Below, piece by piece: positions 24,254-31,839 of a stretch of DNA of 36,158 bases. This DNA is from an uncultured Oscillospiraceae bacterium. Lineage in GTDB: Bacteria; Bacillota; Clostridia; Oscillospirales; Acutalibacteraceae. Below the pieces are notes generated by a model that was given only the letters and a program-made list of their open reading frames with translations, was not told the origin of the DNA and did no database searches. A program made the position numbers and the translations under genes. The first letter of the stretch is position 1. Every line of letters starts with the position of its first letter. Location of the stretch: contig URGH01000020.1 in assembly GCA_900547305.1 (NCBI GenBank), positions 1 to 36,158 of the forward strand, read 5' to 3'.

Positions 24254-24285
24254 AACCCCACCGAATTTTTAAAATCGGTGGGGTT
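24254..24285. terminator. Bidirectional terminator between the membrane protein gene and thiN
   Basis: AACCCCACCGA (24254-24264) pairs with TCGGTGGGGTT (24275-24285). On the plus strand TTTAGTC follows; on the minus strand GAATTTTTAC follows, giving a good U-run for thiN. The two flanking genes converge on it. Confidence 0.85.
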
Positions 24286-24289
24286 TAGT

Positions 24290-24916
24290 CTATTCTGCAA
24301 GCTCTCTGCCGCCCTGCCATATTATCAGCAGCGTGCCGGAGGTTACGCCGATTTCTGCGGGGGATTCCGTAAATTCATTGCTGACTCCTAAGGGAAAGCT
24401 GTAATCAAGCTCTGCGTTTTCAAGCGGGTAAAGCACGCCCTCAAGCGTTACGCCGAGCGCTTTTCCGCTCATTGCAAAAACGGAAACGGTTCCGTCTCCG
24501 CCCGAAAAATTTATTTTTGAGTTTGTAATGCAACAGGCGGTGTACCCGTTAAAACAGAGAAACCCTTTGCCGCCGCGGCGTGATATATAGCATAGCGTTT
24601 GATAATTAGCAAAAGTGTGGTCGGGTCTGCCGCCTACGCCGCCGTATATTACAAACTCCGTGTATCCGCGTTCAATGCCCGTTTTTACGGCGAGCATGGT
24701 GTCGGTATCGTCTTTCATCACAGGGTGTCTTATAACTTCGGCGCAATCGGGTACAAACCCGAGCGAGTCAAAATCTCCCACGGCTATATCGGGCGTTGCT
24801 CCGAGCTTTTCAAGGTGATTTATGCCCGAATCCGCCGCGATTACAATATCTCCGTCCTTTTTTATAAATTTATCTGGCAGTCCGTCCGCCGCACCGAAAA
24901 TATAACATATGCTCAT
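24290..24916 (-). CDS. thiN: Thiamine pyrophosphokinase
   Basis: Transfers pyrophosphate from ATP to thiamine to make the cofactor TPP. The 208-residue product has the family motifs in order: ADSGINHL, GDFDSLG, KDDTDTMLAVKTG and the GGVGGRPDHTFAN stretch, then the C-terminal beta-sandwich with SVFAMSG. ATG at 24916 follows GAGGAG with eight bases between. It stands alone on the minus strand between a bidirectional terminator and a divergent amidase gene. No TPP riboswitch was seen in its short leader; the gene is usually found in thiamine salvage and is often placed near the rpe/rsgA genes, which are not in this window. Confidence 0.93.
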   Translation of the reverse strand: MSICYIFGAADGLPDKFIKKDGDIVIAADSGINHLEKLGATPDIAVGDFDSLGFVPDCAEVIRHPVMKDDTDTMLAVKTGIERGYTEFVIYGGVGGRPDHTFANYQTLCYISRRGGKGFLCFNGYTACCITNSKINFSGGDGTVSVFAMSGKALGVTLEGVLYPLENAELDYSFPLGVSNEFTESPAEIGVTSGTLLIIWQGGRELAE

Positions 24917-24948
24917 TAAAAAAACTCCTCGGTTTCGGAAAATTTATG

Positions 24949-24976
24949 TTGAAAAAAGTCGCCGTAAGCGTATAAT
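24949..24976 (+). promoter_or_regulatory. Promoter of the amidase gene
   Basis: TTGAAA at 24949-24954, 16-base spacer, TATAAT at 24971-24976. Transcription would begin near 24983, giving a leader of about 65 bases. Its -10 overlaps a possible thiN -10 on the other strand. Confidence 0.65.
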
Positions 24977-25001
24977 AGTATAGTACACAATAATATTGTA
25001 A
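24972..25001 (-). promoter_or_regulatory. Possible thiN promoter
   Basis: On the minus strand TTACAA (25001-24996) and TATTAT (24977-24972) are separated by 18 bases; the leader to thiN would be about 50 bases. Weak consensus in an A/T-rich stretch, so it is tentative. Confidence 0.4.
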
Positions 25002-25047
25002 CAGAAAAAGCGAAAAAAATAAATACTTTTTTAAGGCGAGGTACAAA

Positions 25048-27111
25048 ATGAACGCAACTCTCAGAAAAACTCTTATAATTTCAGGTGCCGCGCTCGGTGC
25101 GGTTATTGTCGCGGTGGCGGTGGTCTTTATAATTTTAAAGGCGGGTTCGCGCGCGGCAAACGCGAAACTTAACGATTCCTTTCCGTCATCATCGTTACCC
25201 GCGGTAAGCTCCGAACCCGAAAAGCCTATCGATAACGGAATACGCCTTGTAATATCCTCGCCCGAGCAGGAAACAATGAATGTAACGGCACCCGATTTCA
25301 CCTTTTCGGGAACATCCGACCCGGCAGAACCGCTTACCGTAAACGGCACGGCGATAGAACGCGGAGAGGACGGCGCGTTTACATATAACGTTACGCTCAA
25401 CGTCGGCAAAAACACCTTTGCGTTTGAGCACAAGGGCGAAACCAAGACCTACACCGTAAATTACAGATACGTTATAATAGAAAGCTACTCGCCCGCAAAG
25501 GCGCAAACCTATCCGAGCGGTTCAACGCTGGTTGTAAACGTTATGGCGCGCAAGGGCAGCGCGGTAACGGCTGCATTTAACGGTTCCACGCAAAATCTTA
25601 CCGTGGCGGATAACAGCAATGATGAAAAATCGGATTTTATTTCATATAACGGCGTTTTCAAGCTGCCGGGGAATAACGCGCAAAATCTTAATCTCGGGAA
25701 AATTGTGTTTAAGGCTACGCACGCCGGCAAAAGCGAAAGTTTTTCCTCGGGCATTATAACCTGTAAACGAAGCGACGTTATAGTAGATTATGACCCGAAA
25801 GCCACGCCGACCGGCGGCAGATATATGAATGTCGGCTCGGGCTATATTGCCGAAATCACGGCGGAAACCGCCGAGACCTTTGACGGCAATGTATCAGCCG
25901 CAGCCCTTAAAAACGGCTCGGTTGACTGGTCAAGACCGACAAATAACTATCTACCGCACGGAACGGTTGACTATTGCTCGCCCGATTATGTTATATATGA
26001 AACAAAATCACAGAAAAACGAATATATAACGCTGAGAGCCGGATACAGGGTATACAAGCAGAAAAAGGATAAGCCGTATACCGAATTAAAGCAGGTTACC
26101 AAACAGTACATAGGCACTCTGCCCGACCATAATGAGGTAAAGCTCGCCTCATTTGAAAACGGCGACACGCACACCGTTTTAACCATTGATACAAACTGGA
26201 AAGCGCCTTTTTATTTTGACCTGCTGCCGCAGGCATATGCAAATCCGTCAACCCAAAATTACAATATTTCGGCTGTAACCTTTCAATATATTGACATAAC
26301 GTTTTGTTATGCTACCGTATTTGAGGGCGATATTACAATACCCGAAGATAACCCGATTTTTAAGGGGGCGGAGCTTTTCAAAAATATGAACGCCGATAAA
26401 AGCGCGGTGCGTGATTATACCCTGCGGCTTTACCTTAAAAAACAGGGCGCGTTTTACGGCTGGGACTGCGCGTATAATGACGCGGGACAGCTGGTATTCA
26501 CATTTTTAAACCCGCGAAAGGTTACCGCGGCAGATAACGAATACCGCACAAATTTAAACGGCGCTAAAATTCTTATCGACGTCGGTCACGGCGGAAAAGA
26601 CGGCGGCGCCGCCGGTTTCGGCAGCTTTAAAAACAGCTATTGCGAGAAAATCGCAAACTTAAACCTTGCTAAAAAAATAAAGGCGGAGCTTGAAAAGGCG
26701 GGCGCAAAGGTTGTAATGACAAGAACGGGCGATACTACAAGCTCGGGCGATGAAAAAATTGCGATTTTAAAACGTGAAAAGCCCGATTATTGTATAGCCG
26801 TGCATCATAATTCATCCACAAGCGGCGGCGCAAGAGGCTTCGGGGCATATTACTCAAATGCTTTTTCAAAGCGCCCGTCGGAATTTGTTCTTTCGCAGAC
26901 CAAAAATTCCACTTCACTGTATACTGACTTTATTTTCAATTGGCATTACTACTTTATGTGCCGAATAACCACATGCCCCGTAGTGCTTACGGAAAACGGC
27001 TTTATGTCTAACGCGGCAGATTTTGCAATAATAAACAATGACGCAAAGAACACCGAAAAAGCCAAAGCCATAACCCGCGGAATAGTGGACTATTTTAATT
27101 CTATACAGTAA
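25048..27111 (+). CDS. Membrane-anchored N-acetylmuramoyl-L-alanine amidase (Amidase_3)
   Basis: Extracellular peptidoglycan hydrolase of 687 residues that cleaves the MurNAc-L-Ala bond. One N-terminal membrane helix (about 8-32) anchors it. A Ser/Pro-rich linker leads to an Ig-like beta domain (about 60-150, with TFSGTSDPAEPLTVNG), followed by some 350 residues of further beta-rich sequence I do not recognise. The C-terminal ~180 residues are a zinc Amidase_3 domain: His in IDVGHGGKDGG, Glu in YCEKIANLNLA, His in AVHHNSS and the catalytic Glu in LTENGFMSN are all present. It is a single-gene unit with its own promoter and terminator, suited to a role in cell separation or sporulation, which cannot be decided here. 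Confidence 0.9.
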   Translation: MNATLRKTLIISGAALGAVIVAVAVVFIILKAGSRAANAKLNDSFPSSSLPAVSSEPEKPIDNGIRLVISSPEQETMNVTAPDFTFSGTSDPAEPLTVNGTAIERGEDGAFTYNVTLNVGKNTFAFEHKGETKTYTVNYRYVIIESYSPAKAQTYPSGSTLVVNVMARKGSAVTAAFNGSTQNLTVADNSNDEKSDFISYNGVFKLPGNNAQNLNLGKIVFKATHAGKSESFSSGIITCKRSDVIVDYDPKATPTGGRYMNVGSGYIAEITAETAETFDGNVSAAALKNGSVDWSRPTNNYLPHGTVDYCSPDYVIYETKSQKNEYITLRAGYRVYKQKKDKPYTELKQVTKQYIGTLPDHNEVKLASFENGDTHTVLTIDTNWKAPFYFDLLPQAYANPSTQNYNISAVTFQYIDITFCYATVFEGDITIPEDNPIFKGAELFKNMNADKSAVRDYTLRLYLKKQGAFYGWDCAYNDAGQLVFTFLNPRKVTAADNEYRTNLNGAKILIDVGHGGKDGGAAGFGSFKNSYCEKIANLNLAKKIKAELEKAGAKVVMTRTGDTTSSGDEKIAILKREKPDYCIAVHHNSSTSGGARGFGAYYSNAFSKRPSEFVLSQTKNSTSLYTDFIFNWHYYFMCRITTCPVVLTENGFMSNAADFAIINNDAKNTEKAKAITRGIVDYFNSIQ

Positions 27112-27114
27112 TGT

Positions 27115-27156
27115 AAAAATCCCCTCTTTTGATGTGAACCAAAAGAGGGGATTTTT
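27115..27156. terminator. Strong bidirectional terminator between the amidase and ABC genes
   Basis: A 17-base stem: AAAAATCCCCTCTTTTG (27115-27131) pairs exactly with CAAAAGAGGGGATTTTT (27140-27156) around an 8-base loop. U-runs occur on both strands, so it can end both the amidase and the convergent ABC exporter transcripts. Confidence 0.9.
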
Positions 27157-27188
27157 TGTTTATAACAAACTCCGTTTTATAATACGGT

Positions 27189-29105
27189 TTATTCAAGCTC
27201 AAAAGCGCCGGTATATAACTGATAATACTTGCCCTTTTCTTCAATAAGCTTTTTATGGCTGCCGCGTTCTATAATTCTGCCGTGGTCAAGCACCATAATA
27301 ACGTCCGAGTTTTGAACGGTGGAAAGCCTGTGGGCAATAACAAACACCGTTCTGCCCTGCATAAGCCTATCCATACCCTTTTGAACTATTGCCTCGGTGC
27401 GGGTATCAATGCTTGAGGTCGCCTCGTCAAGTATCATAACGGGCGGGTCGGCAACCGCCGCGCGCGCAATTGAGATCAACTGCCGCTGCCCCTGCGATAA
27501 ACCGCTGCCGTCGCCCTTTAATACCGTGTTGTAGCCTTCGGGCAGCATTTCTATAAAGCCGTGCGCGTTGGCCAGCTTTGCCGCGGCTATGCACTCCTCG
27601 TCGGTCGCGTCAAGCCTGCCGTAGCGAATGTTATCCATAACAGTACCCGTAAACAGGTTAACATCCTGCAAAACAACGCCTAAAGACCGGCGTAAATCGG
27701 ATTTTTTAATTTTGTTGATATTTATGCCGTCGTACCTTATCTTGCCGTCCGCAATATCGTAAAAACGGTTTATAAGGTTGGTGATTGTGGTCTTGCCCGC
27801 GCCCGTTGCGCCCACAAAGGCTATTTTCTGCCCCGGCTCTGCGTAAATATCAATGTTATGCAGCACTATTTTATCGGGAACATAGCCGAAATCAACGTCA
27901 AACAGCCGCACGTCGCCAGTAAGGCGGGTATATGTCACACTGCCGTCGTGGTGGGGGTGACGCCACGCCCAAACGCCCGTGCGCTTTTCACTTTCGATTA
28001 TATTCCCGTTTTCATCAACATCGGCGTTTACAAGGGTAACGTAACCGTCGTCCGTTTCGGGCTTTTCGTCCATAAGCTCGAATATACGCTCGGTACCAGC
28101 CATAGCCATAACTACCGAGTTTATCTGCTGTGAAACCTGGCTTATACTCATGGTAAACTGCCGCGTCATATTAAGGAACGGCACTACCACCGCCACCGAA
28201 ATTGCCTGCCCCGAAAGGGAAAGGTTGGGAGCGTTTGCAATAATCAGAATACCGCCGATAAAGGCTATAAGCACATACAGAATATTGCCGATATTTCCCA
28301 TTATGGGCATCAGTATATTGGCAAATATATTTGCGCTTTCGGCGTCCTTAAACAGCTGCTCGTTTATCTTATCGAAATCCTTTTTGCTTTCTTCCTCGTG
28401 GCAGAAAACCTGAACGACCTTTTGCCCGTTCATCATTTCCTCAATATAGCCCTCTACCACACCTATAGCCTTTTGCTGTTTTACGAAATAGCGCGCGCTG
28501 TTGCCGCCTATTTTTTTGGTCACCATAGTCATGGCGAACACGCCGAGGAATACCACAAGGGTCATCCAAACGCTTAAATAAAGCATATAGAAAAGCAGCG
28601 CTATAATTGTTAAAAGCGAGGTGAAAAGCTGCGGCATACTTTGCGATATTAACTGGCGCAGGGTATCAATATCGTTGGTGTAGTAGCTCATTATATCGCC
28701 GTGGGTGTGCGTGTCAAAATACTTTATGGGCAAGCTTTGCATACTACCGAACATATTTTGCCGCATTTTATTTAAAAAGCCCTGCGTAACTACCGCCATA
28801 AGCTGCGAGTAAATAAAGGTGGTAATAACGCCCAAGGCGTAAAAGCCTATCATCAGCCCTATTACCTGCATAAGCCTGCCTGAAACGGAATTAAAGCCTA
28901 GATCCAGCCCGTCCTTAATAACCAGCAAAAGCTGATTTAAAAAGAGCGATGAAACCGTTCCCGCAAGCGCGCTCAATAAAATGCACACGCCTACAATAAC
29001 AAGATAGGTTTTGTAATATTTAAAAAGATATTTAAAAAGTCTTGAAAGCGTGCCTTTGGCGTTTTTAGCCTTAGGTCCGCCCTTGAATCCTCTCGGTCCC
29101 GGCAT
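27189..29105 (-). CDS. ABC exporter half-transporter, catalytic-side subunit
   Basis: Type IV ABC exporter of 638 residues with six membrane helices (about 30-340) fused to a nucleotide domain: Walker A GATGAGKTT, Q-loop LGVVLQDVN, signature LSQGQRQL, Walker B VMILDEATSSID and switch AHRL. Between the membrane part and nucleotide domain is a ~45-residue insert with WAWRHPHHDG, seen in one branch of clostridial exporters. Its Walker B glutamate is intact but its signature is degenerate (LSQGQ), the reverse of its partner. It begins in a TAATG overlap with the partner gene. Likely a multidrug or lipid exporter; the substrate is unknown. Confidence 0.94.
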   Translation of the reverse strand: MPGPRGFKGGPKAKNAKGTLSRLFKYLFKYYKTYLVIVGVCILLSALAGTVSSLFLNQLLLVIKDGLDLGFNSVSGRLMQVIGLMIGFYALGVITTFIYSQLMAVVTQGFLNKMRQNMFGSMQSLPIKYFDTHTHGDIMSYYTNDIDTLRQLISQSMPQLFTSLLTIIALLFYMLYLSVWMTLVVFLGVFAMTMVTKKIGGNSARYFVKQQKAIGVVEGYIEEMMNGQKVVQVFCHEEESKKDFDKINEQLFKDAESANIFANILMPIMGNIGNILYVLIAFIGGILIIANAPNLSLSGQAISVAVVVPFLNMTRQFTMSISQVSQQINSVVMAMAGTERIFELMDEKPETDDGYVTLVNADVDENGNIIESEKRTGVWAWRHPHHDGSVTYTRLTGDVRLFDVDFGYVPDKIVLHNIDIYAEPGQKIAFVGATGAGKTTITNLINRFYDIADGKIRYDGININKIKKSDLRRSLGVVLQDVNLFTGTVMDNIRYGRLDATDEECIAAAKLANAHGFIEMLPEGYNTVLKGDGSGLSQGQRQLISIARAAVADPPVMILDEATSSIDTRTEAIVQKGMDRLMQGRTVFVIAHRLSTVQNSDVIMVLDHGRIIERGSHKKLIEEKGKYYQLYTGAFELE

Positions 29106-30841
29106 TATTCTTCACCTGCCTTATTCTGCGAATAGTATACTTCTTTGTAGATCTCATTTCTTTGGAGCAGTTCCTCATGCGTGCCTACGGCGTTTATTCT
29201 GCCGTCTTCCATAACAACTATGCGGTCGGCATCCTGCACGGATGAAATACGCTGCGCTATAATAATCTTTGTGGTATCGGGTATTTCGGTAGCAAGCGCG
29301 TTTCTTATAAGCGCGTCGGTCTTGGTATCAACCGCGCTTGTGGAGTCGTCGAAAATAATTATTTTCGGCTTTTTAAGCAGTGCGCGCGCTATGCAAAGGC
29401 GCTGCTTTTGTCCGCCCGAAACGTTTGTGCCGCCCTGCTCTATGTGGGTATCGTACCCATCGGGCAGGGTGTTTATAAATTCATCCGCCTGCGCAAGTTT
29501 ACATACCCGCACCAGCTCTTCGTCGGTCGCGTTCATATCGCCCCAGCGCAGATTTTCTTTAATTGTGCCCGAGAAAAGCACGTTTTTCTGCAAAACAACC
29601 GAAACGGCGTTGCGCAACGTTTCAATGTCGTAATCCTTTACATTGCTGCCGCCCACAAGCACCTCGCCCTCGGTTGCGTCATAAAGGCGGGAAATAAGCT
29701 GAATTAAGGATGATTTACTGCTGCCCGTGCCGCCTATAATGCCTATTGTCTCGCCCGATTTTATGTGCAAGTCAATATCGGTAAGGGCGTATTTTTCCGC
29801 GCCCGCGTGATATTTAAAGGAAACGCCGTTAAAATCAATGCTGCCGTCCGGTACGTCTGTTTTGGGGTTTTCGGTGTTTTCAATGGTGCTTTCTTCGTTT
29901 AAAACTTCGCAGATACGCTGTATAGACGCGTTTGAAATAGTTATCATAACGAAAATCATTGAAAGCATCATAAGGCTTGATAATATCTGCATACCATAAG
30001 TAAACAGGCTTGAAAGGTCGCCAACGCCCATGGCGCTGCCGCCGCTGCTTATAATAAGCTTTGCGCCGAAATAGGATACTATTACCATTGCCGCATACAT
30101 TGCAATCTGCATTGCGGGGCTGTTAAGGGCTACAAGCCTTTCCGCCTTTGTGAAATCGGCGCATACCTCTTCGGAAGCCTTGCCGAACTTGTTTTTCTCA
30201 TAATCCTCGCGCACAAAGGATTTTACAACCCGCATTCCCTTAACGTTTTCCTGAATTGAGTTGTTAAGATTATCGTATTTTTTAAACACGCTGTTGAAAA
30301 GCGGCATTGCCTTTCTTATTATAAGGAAAAGCGCGAAAGCCAAAAACGGCACTAACGCCACATACACGGTGGATAGCTGCGGGCACATTTTAAACGCCAT
30401 TATCATTGCGAAAATGAACATCATAGGCGAGCGCACCGCTATGCGTATTATCATCATATACGCCATTTGCACGTTTGAAATATCGGTCGTAAGGCGGGTT
30501 ACAAGGCTTGAGGTTGAAAATTTATCAATATTGGTAAACGAAAAGCCCTGAACCTTGTAAAACAGGTCGTGCCGCAAATTTTTTGCAAACCCGCACGAAG
30601 CCGTGGCGCAGGTCTTGCCCGCCATAGCCCCGAAAAACAGGGAAACGAACGCCAATAAAATAAGCATAAGGCCGTATTTTAATATAAGCGACATATCCGT
30701 GCCGTTTTGTATGCGGTTTATAAGCTTTGCAATATAAAAAGGAATAACGCACTCAACTATAACCTCAATAGAAACTAAAATCGGAGTTAAAATCGAGGGC
30801 TTTTTGTATTCCCTTATACTGCCCATAAGTGTTTTTATCAT
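29105..30841 (-). CDS. ABC exporter half-transporter, degenerate-site subunit
   Basis: Second half of the exporter, 578 residues, six membrane helices (about 17-300) plus nucleotide domain. Walker A reads GGTGSSKSS, with Ser in place of the usual Gly before Lys, and Walker B reads IIIFDDSTSAVD, so the catalytic Glu is Asp; the signature VSGGQKQR is canonical. Such subunits form heterodimers with one weak and one active ATP site, as in TM287/288 and BmrCD. The frame is open to 30952, but that extension overlaps marR; ATG at 30841, five bases after AGGAGAG, is preferred. Ten bases separate it from marR. Confidence 0.93.
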   Translation of the reverse strand: MIKTLMGSIREYKKPSILTPILVSIEVIVECVIPFYIAKLINRIQNGTDMSLILKYGLMLILLAFVSLFFGAMAGKTCATASCGFAKNLRHDLFYKVQGFSFTNIDKFSTSSLVTRLTTDISNVQMAYMMIIRIAVRSPMMFIFAMIMAFKMCPQLSTVYVALVPFLAFALFLIIRKAMPLFNSVFKKYDNLNNSIQENVKGMRVVKSFVREDYEKNKFGKASEEVCADFTKAERLVALNSPAMQIAMYAAMVIVSYFGAKLIISSGGSAMGVGDLSSLFTYGMQILSSLMMLSMIFVMITISNASIQRICEVLNEESTIENTENPKTDVPDGSIDFNGVSFKYHAGAEKYALTDIDLHIKSGETIGIIGGTGSSKSSLIQLISRLYDATEGEVLVGGSNVKDYDIETLRNAVSVVLQKNVLFSGTIKENLRWGDMNATDEELVRVCKLAQADEFINTLPDGYDTHIEQGGTNVSGGQKQRLCIARALLKKPKIIIFDDSTSAVDTKTDALIRNALATEIPDTTKIIIAQRISSVQDADRIVVMEDGRINAVGTHEELLQRNEIYKEVYYSQNKAGEE

Positions 30842-30851
30842 ACTGTCTCTC

Positions 30852-31289
30852 CTATCCTTCCATATTGTTTTTAAGCTTTTCGGTAATGCGGAAAAAGGCT
30901 TCAAGCTCTTCGTCTGTAAGCCCTTTTCGCAGCTTTTTCTCCCGCGCGGCAATATCCTTGCATATTTCGGTGTGAATTTTTACCGCTTTATCAGTCAGCA
31001 CGATTTTTTTAAGCCGCGCGTCGTTTTCAACGCTCACACGCTTAATGTAACCGTTCTTTTCCATAAGCTTTAACATATTGCTTGCGGTTGAACGCCGGAT
31101 TGAAAATTTCTCTTCAAAATCCTTTTGAAAAATATCTCTGTCGCGGTTTTCGTAAAAATAATTTATTGCCCAGCCGTGAATACGTCCGTTTGGTTTAGGC
31201 TCCATATTGGCAATATTTCTTTCAACATCGCGCCTTATAAGATTTGAAAGCGTGCGTATTTCAAAGCCTACGTCCTTTTCGCCCTGCAC
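30852..31289 (-). CDS. MarR family transcriptional regulator
   Basis: A 145-residue winged-helix regulator with the MarR layout: N-terminal dimer helix, recognition region (SIRRSTASNMLKLMEKNGYI), wing (SVENDARLKKIVLTDKA) and C-terminal helices. The start is GTG at 31289, five bases after GAGGTG; a TTG at 31304 precedes the ribosome site and is rejected. It leads a three-gene unit with the ABC exporter and probably represses its own operon through the palindrome at 31311-31324, releasing it when a ligand binds. The ligand is unknown. Confidence 0.92.
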   Translation of the reverse strand: MQGEKDVGFEIRTLSNLIRRDVERNIANMEPKPNGRIHGWAINYFYENRDRDIFQKDFEEKFSIRRSTASNMLKLMEKNGYIKRVSVENDARLKKIVLTDKAVKIHTEICKDIAAREKKLRKGLTDEELEAFFRITEKLKNNMEG

Positions 31290-31310
31290 GTTATCACCTC
31301 GCAAATATTT

Positions 31311-31324
31311 GTTAGCTTGCTAAC
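31311..31324. promoter_or_regulatory. Likely MarR operator palindrome
   Basis: GTTAGC-tt-GCTAAC is a perfect 6+6 inverted repeat placed just downstream of the -10 box, over the expected transcription start of the marR-ABC operon. Binding there would block RNA polymerase, which fits autorepression. Confidence 0.75.
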
Positions 31325-31325
31325 T

Positions 31326-31353
31326 ATTATAACACAAATGACCCGTTTGTCAA
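31326..31353 (-). promoter_or_regulatory. Consensus promoter of the marR-ABC exporter operon
   Basis: On the minus strand TTGACA (31353-31348) and TATAAT (31331-31326) both match consensus exactly with a 16-base spacer. A strong promoter of this kind needs repression, consistent with the operator directly next to it. Confidence 0.88.
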
Positions 31354-31401
31354 CAAGTAAATATTGAACTTTTTGTTAAATCGCAGATCTTTAATGCTGA
31401 C

Positions 31402-31494
31402 CAAAGGCTCCCTTCTTTTTGACGTAAGTCAAAACAGAGGGGGTTGCTCCCCGCGGTGTGGGGACATCTTCCCTTTAGGCAATGGAGCCTTTTG
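31402..31494. repeat. 93-base nested inverted-repeat element
   Basis: CAAAGGCTCC (31402-31411) and GGAGCCTTTTG (31484-31494) form near-perfect terminal inverted repeats. Inside lie TTTTGAC-gtaa-GTCAAAA (31417-31434) and CCCC/GGGG pairs (31449-31463). The whole can fold into a branched hairpin. No coding potential. It resembles the short REP/MITE-type AAAGGCTCC elements that recur in clostridial genomes; copy number cannot be seen here. Confidence 0.6.
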
Positions 31495-31522
31495 TGCAAA
31501 TGGGGTGTTCTTCGCTAAATAC

Positions 31523-31550
31523 TTGAAATTTAGTCATAATATACTATAAT
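31523..31550 (+). promoter_or_regulatory. Promoter of the small ribbon-helix-helix gene
   Basis: TTGAAA at 31523-31528, 16-base spacer, TATAAT at 31545-31550. The start would be close to 31556, leaving a very short leader that begins almost at the ribosome site GAGGTGAT. Confidence 0.6.
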
Positions 31551-31567
31551 GGTAACGAGGTGATATT

Positions 31568-31705
31568 GTGACGAATAAAATACAAATCAATTTAAGACTT
31601 GACGAAGAAACGCTGAAACAGTTGGATGAAAAGGCAAAGGAAGAAAACAGGGCAAGAAATAATTTAATTGAATATATAATAAAGGAATATCTTAAAAAAT
31701 GTTGA
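31568..31705 (+). CDS. Small ribbon-helix-helix DNA-binding protein
   Basis: A 45-residue protein starting at GTG 31568, five bases after AGGTG. It begins with the beta strand NKIQINLRLDEE, followed by helix LKQLDEKAKEEN and a second helix NLIEYIIKEYLKK, the Arc/CopG ribbon-helix-helix pattern in which a dimer's paired strands read the DNA major groove. Residues Gln6, Asn8 and Arg10 alternate on the strand as DNA-contacting positions do. It has its own promoter-like sequence. No toxin-like gene follows it, so it may be a solitary regulator or a remnant antitoxin. Short but convincing by motif. Confidence 0.7.
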   Translation: MTNKIQINLRLDEETLKQLDEKAKEENRARNNLIEYIIKEYLKKC

Positions 31706-31756
31706 ATTCTAATAGGACTTTTGACGAGAGTTTTTCCCTACGGTGCGACTGCTTTT

Positions 31757-31789
31757 AATTCCGCATTACGCATTCCGAATTCCGCATTA
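31757..31789. repeat. Short direct repeat of AATTCCGCATTA
   Basis: AATTCCGCATTA occurs at 31757-31768 and 31778-31789, 21 bases apart, with a related CGCATTCCG between. It lies just upstream of the -35 box at 31796. A similar reverse-oriented motif (GCGGAATCCGGAATTAT) occurs at about 12564-12580. It may be a spacer remnant or a binding site; no function is evident. Confidence 0.4.
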
Positions 31790-31795
31790 TATTTG

Positions 31796-31824
31796 TTGAC
31801 TTTCTTCCGTTTCTGCGGTAAAAT
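31796..31824 (+). promoter_or_regulatory. Promoter of the flavoprotein-cmk-ispH-rpsA operon
   Basis: TTGACT at 31796-31801, 17-base spacer, TAAAAT at 31819-31824. Transcription would begin near 31831, so the leader is only about ten bases and the GGTGA ribosome site is at its very start. Confidence 0.7.
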
Positions 31825-31839
31825 ATTTCGGGTGACGAA

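Noticed and set aside
24917..25047. Possible TPP riboswitch upstream of thiN
   Set aside because: The leader is short and lacks the conserved THI-element CUGAGA and ACCUGA motifs.
30842..30952. N-terminal extension of the second ABC subunit
   Set aside because: It overlaps marR in another frame and lacks a ribosome site; the ATG at 30841 follows AGGAGAG.
31364..31549. 61-codon plus-strand open frame upstream of the RHH gene
   Set aside because: Falls across the nested hairpin repeat and a promoter; composition and lack of a ribosome site argue against coding.
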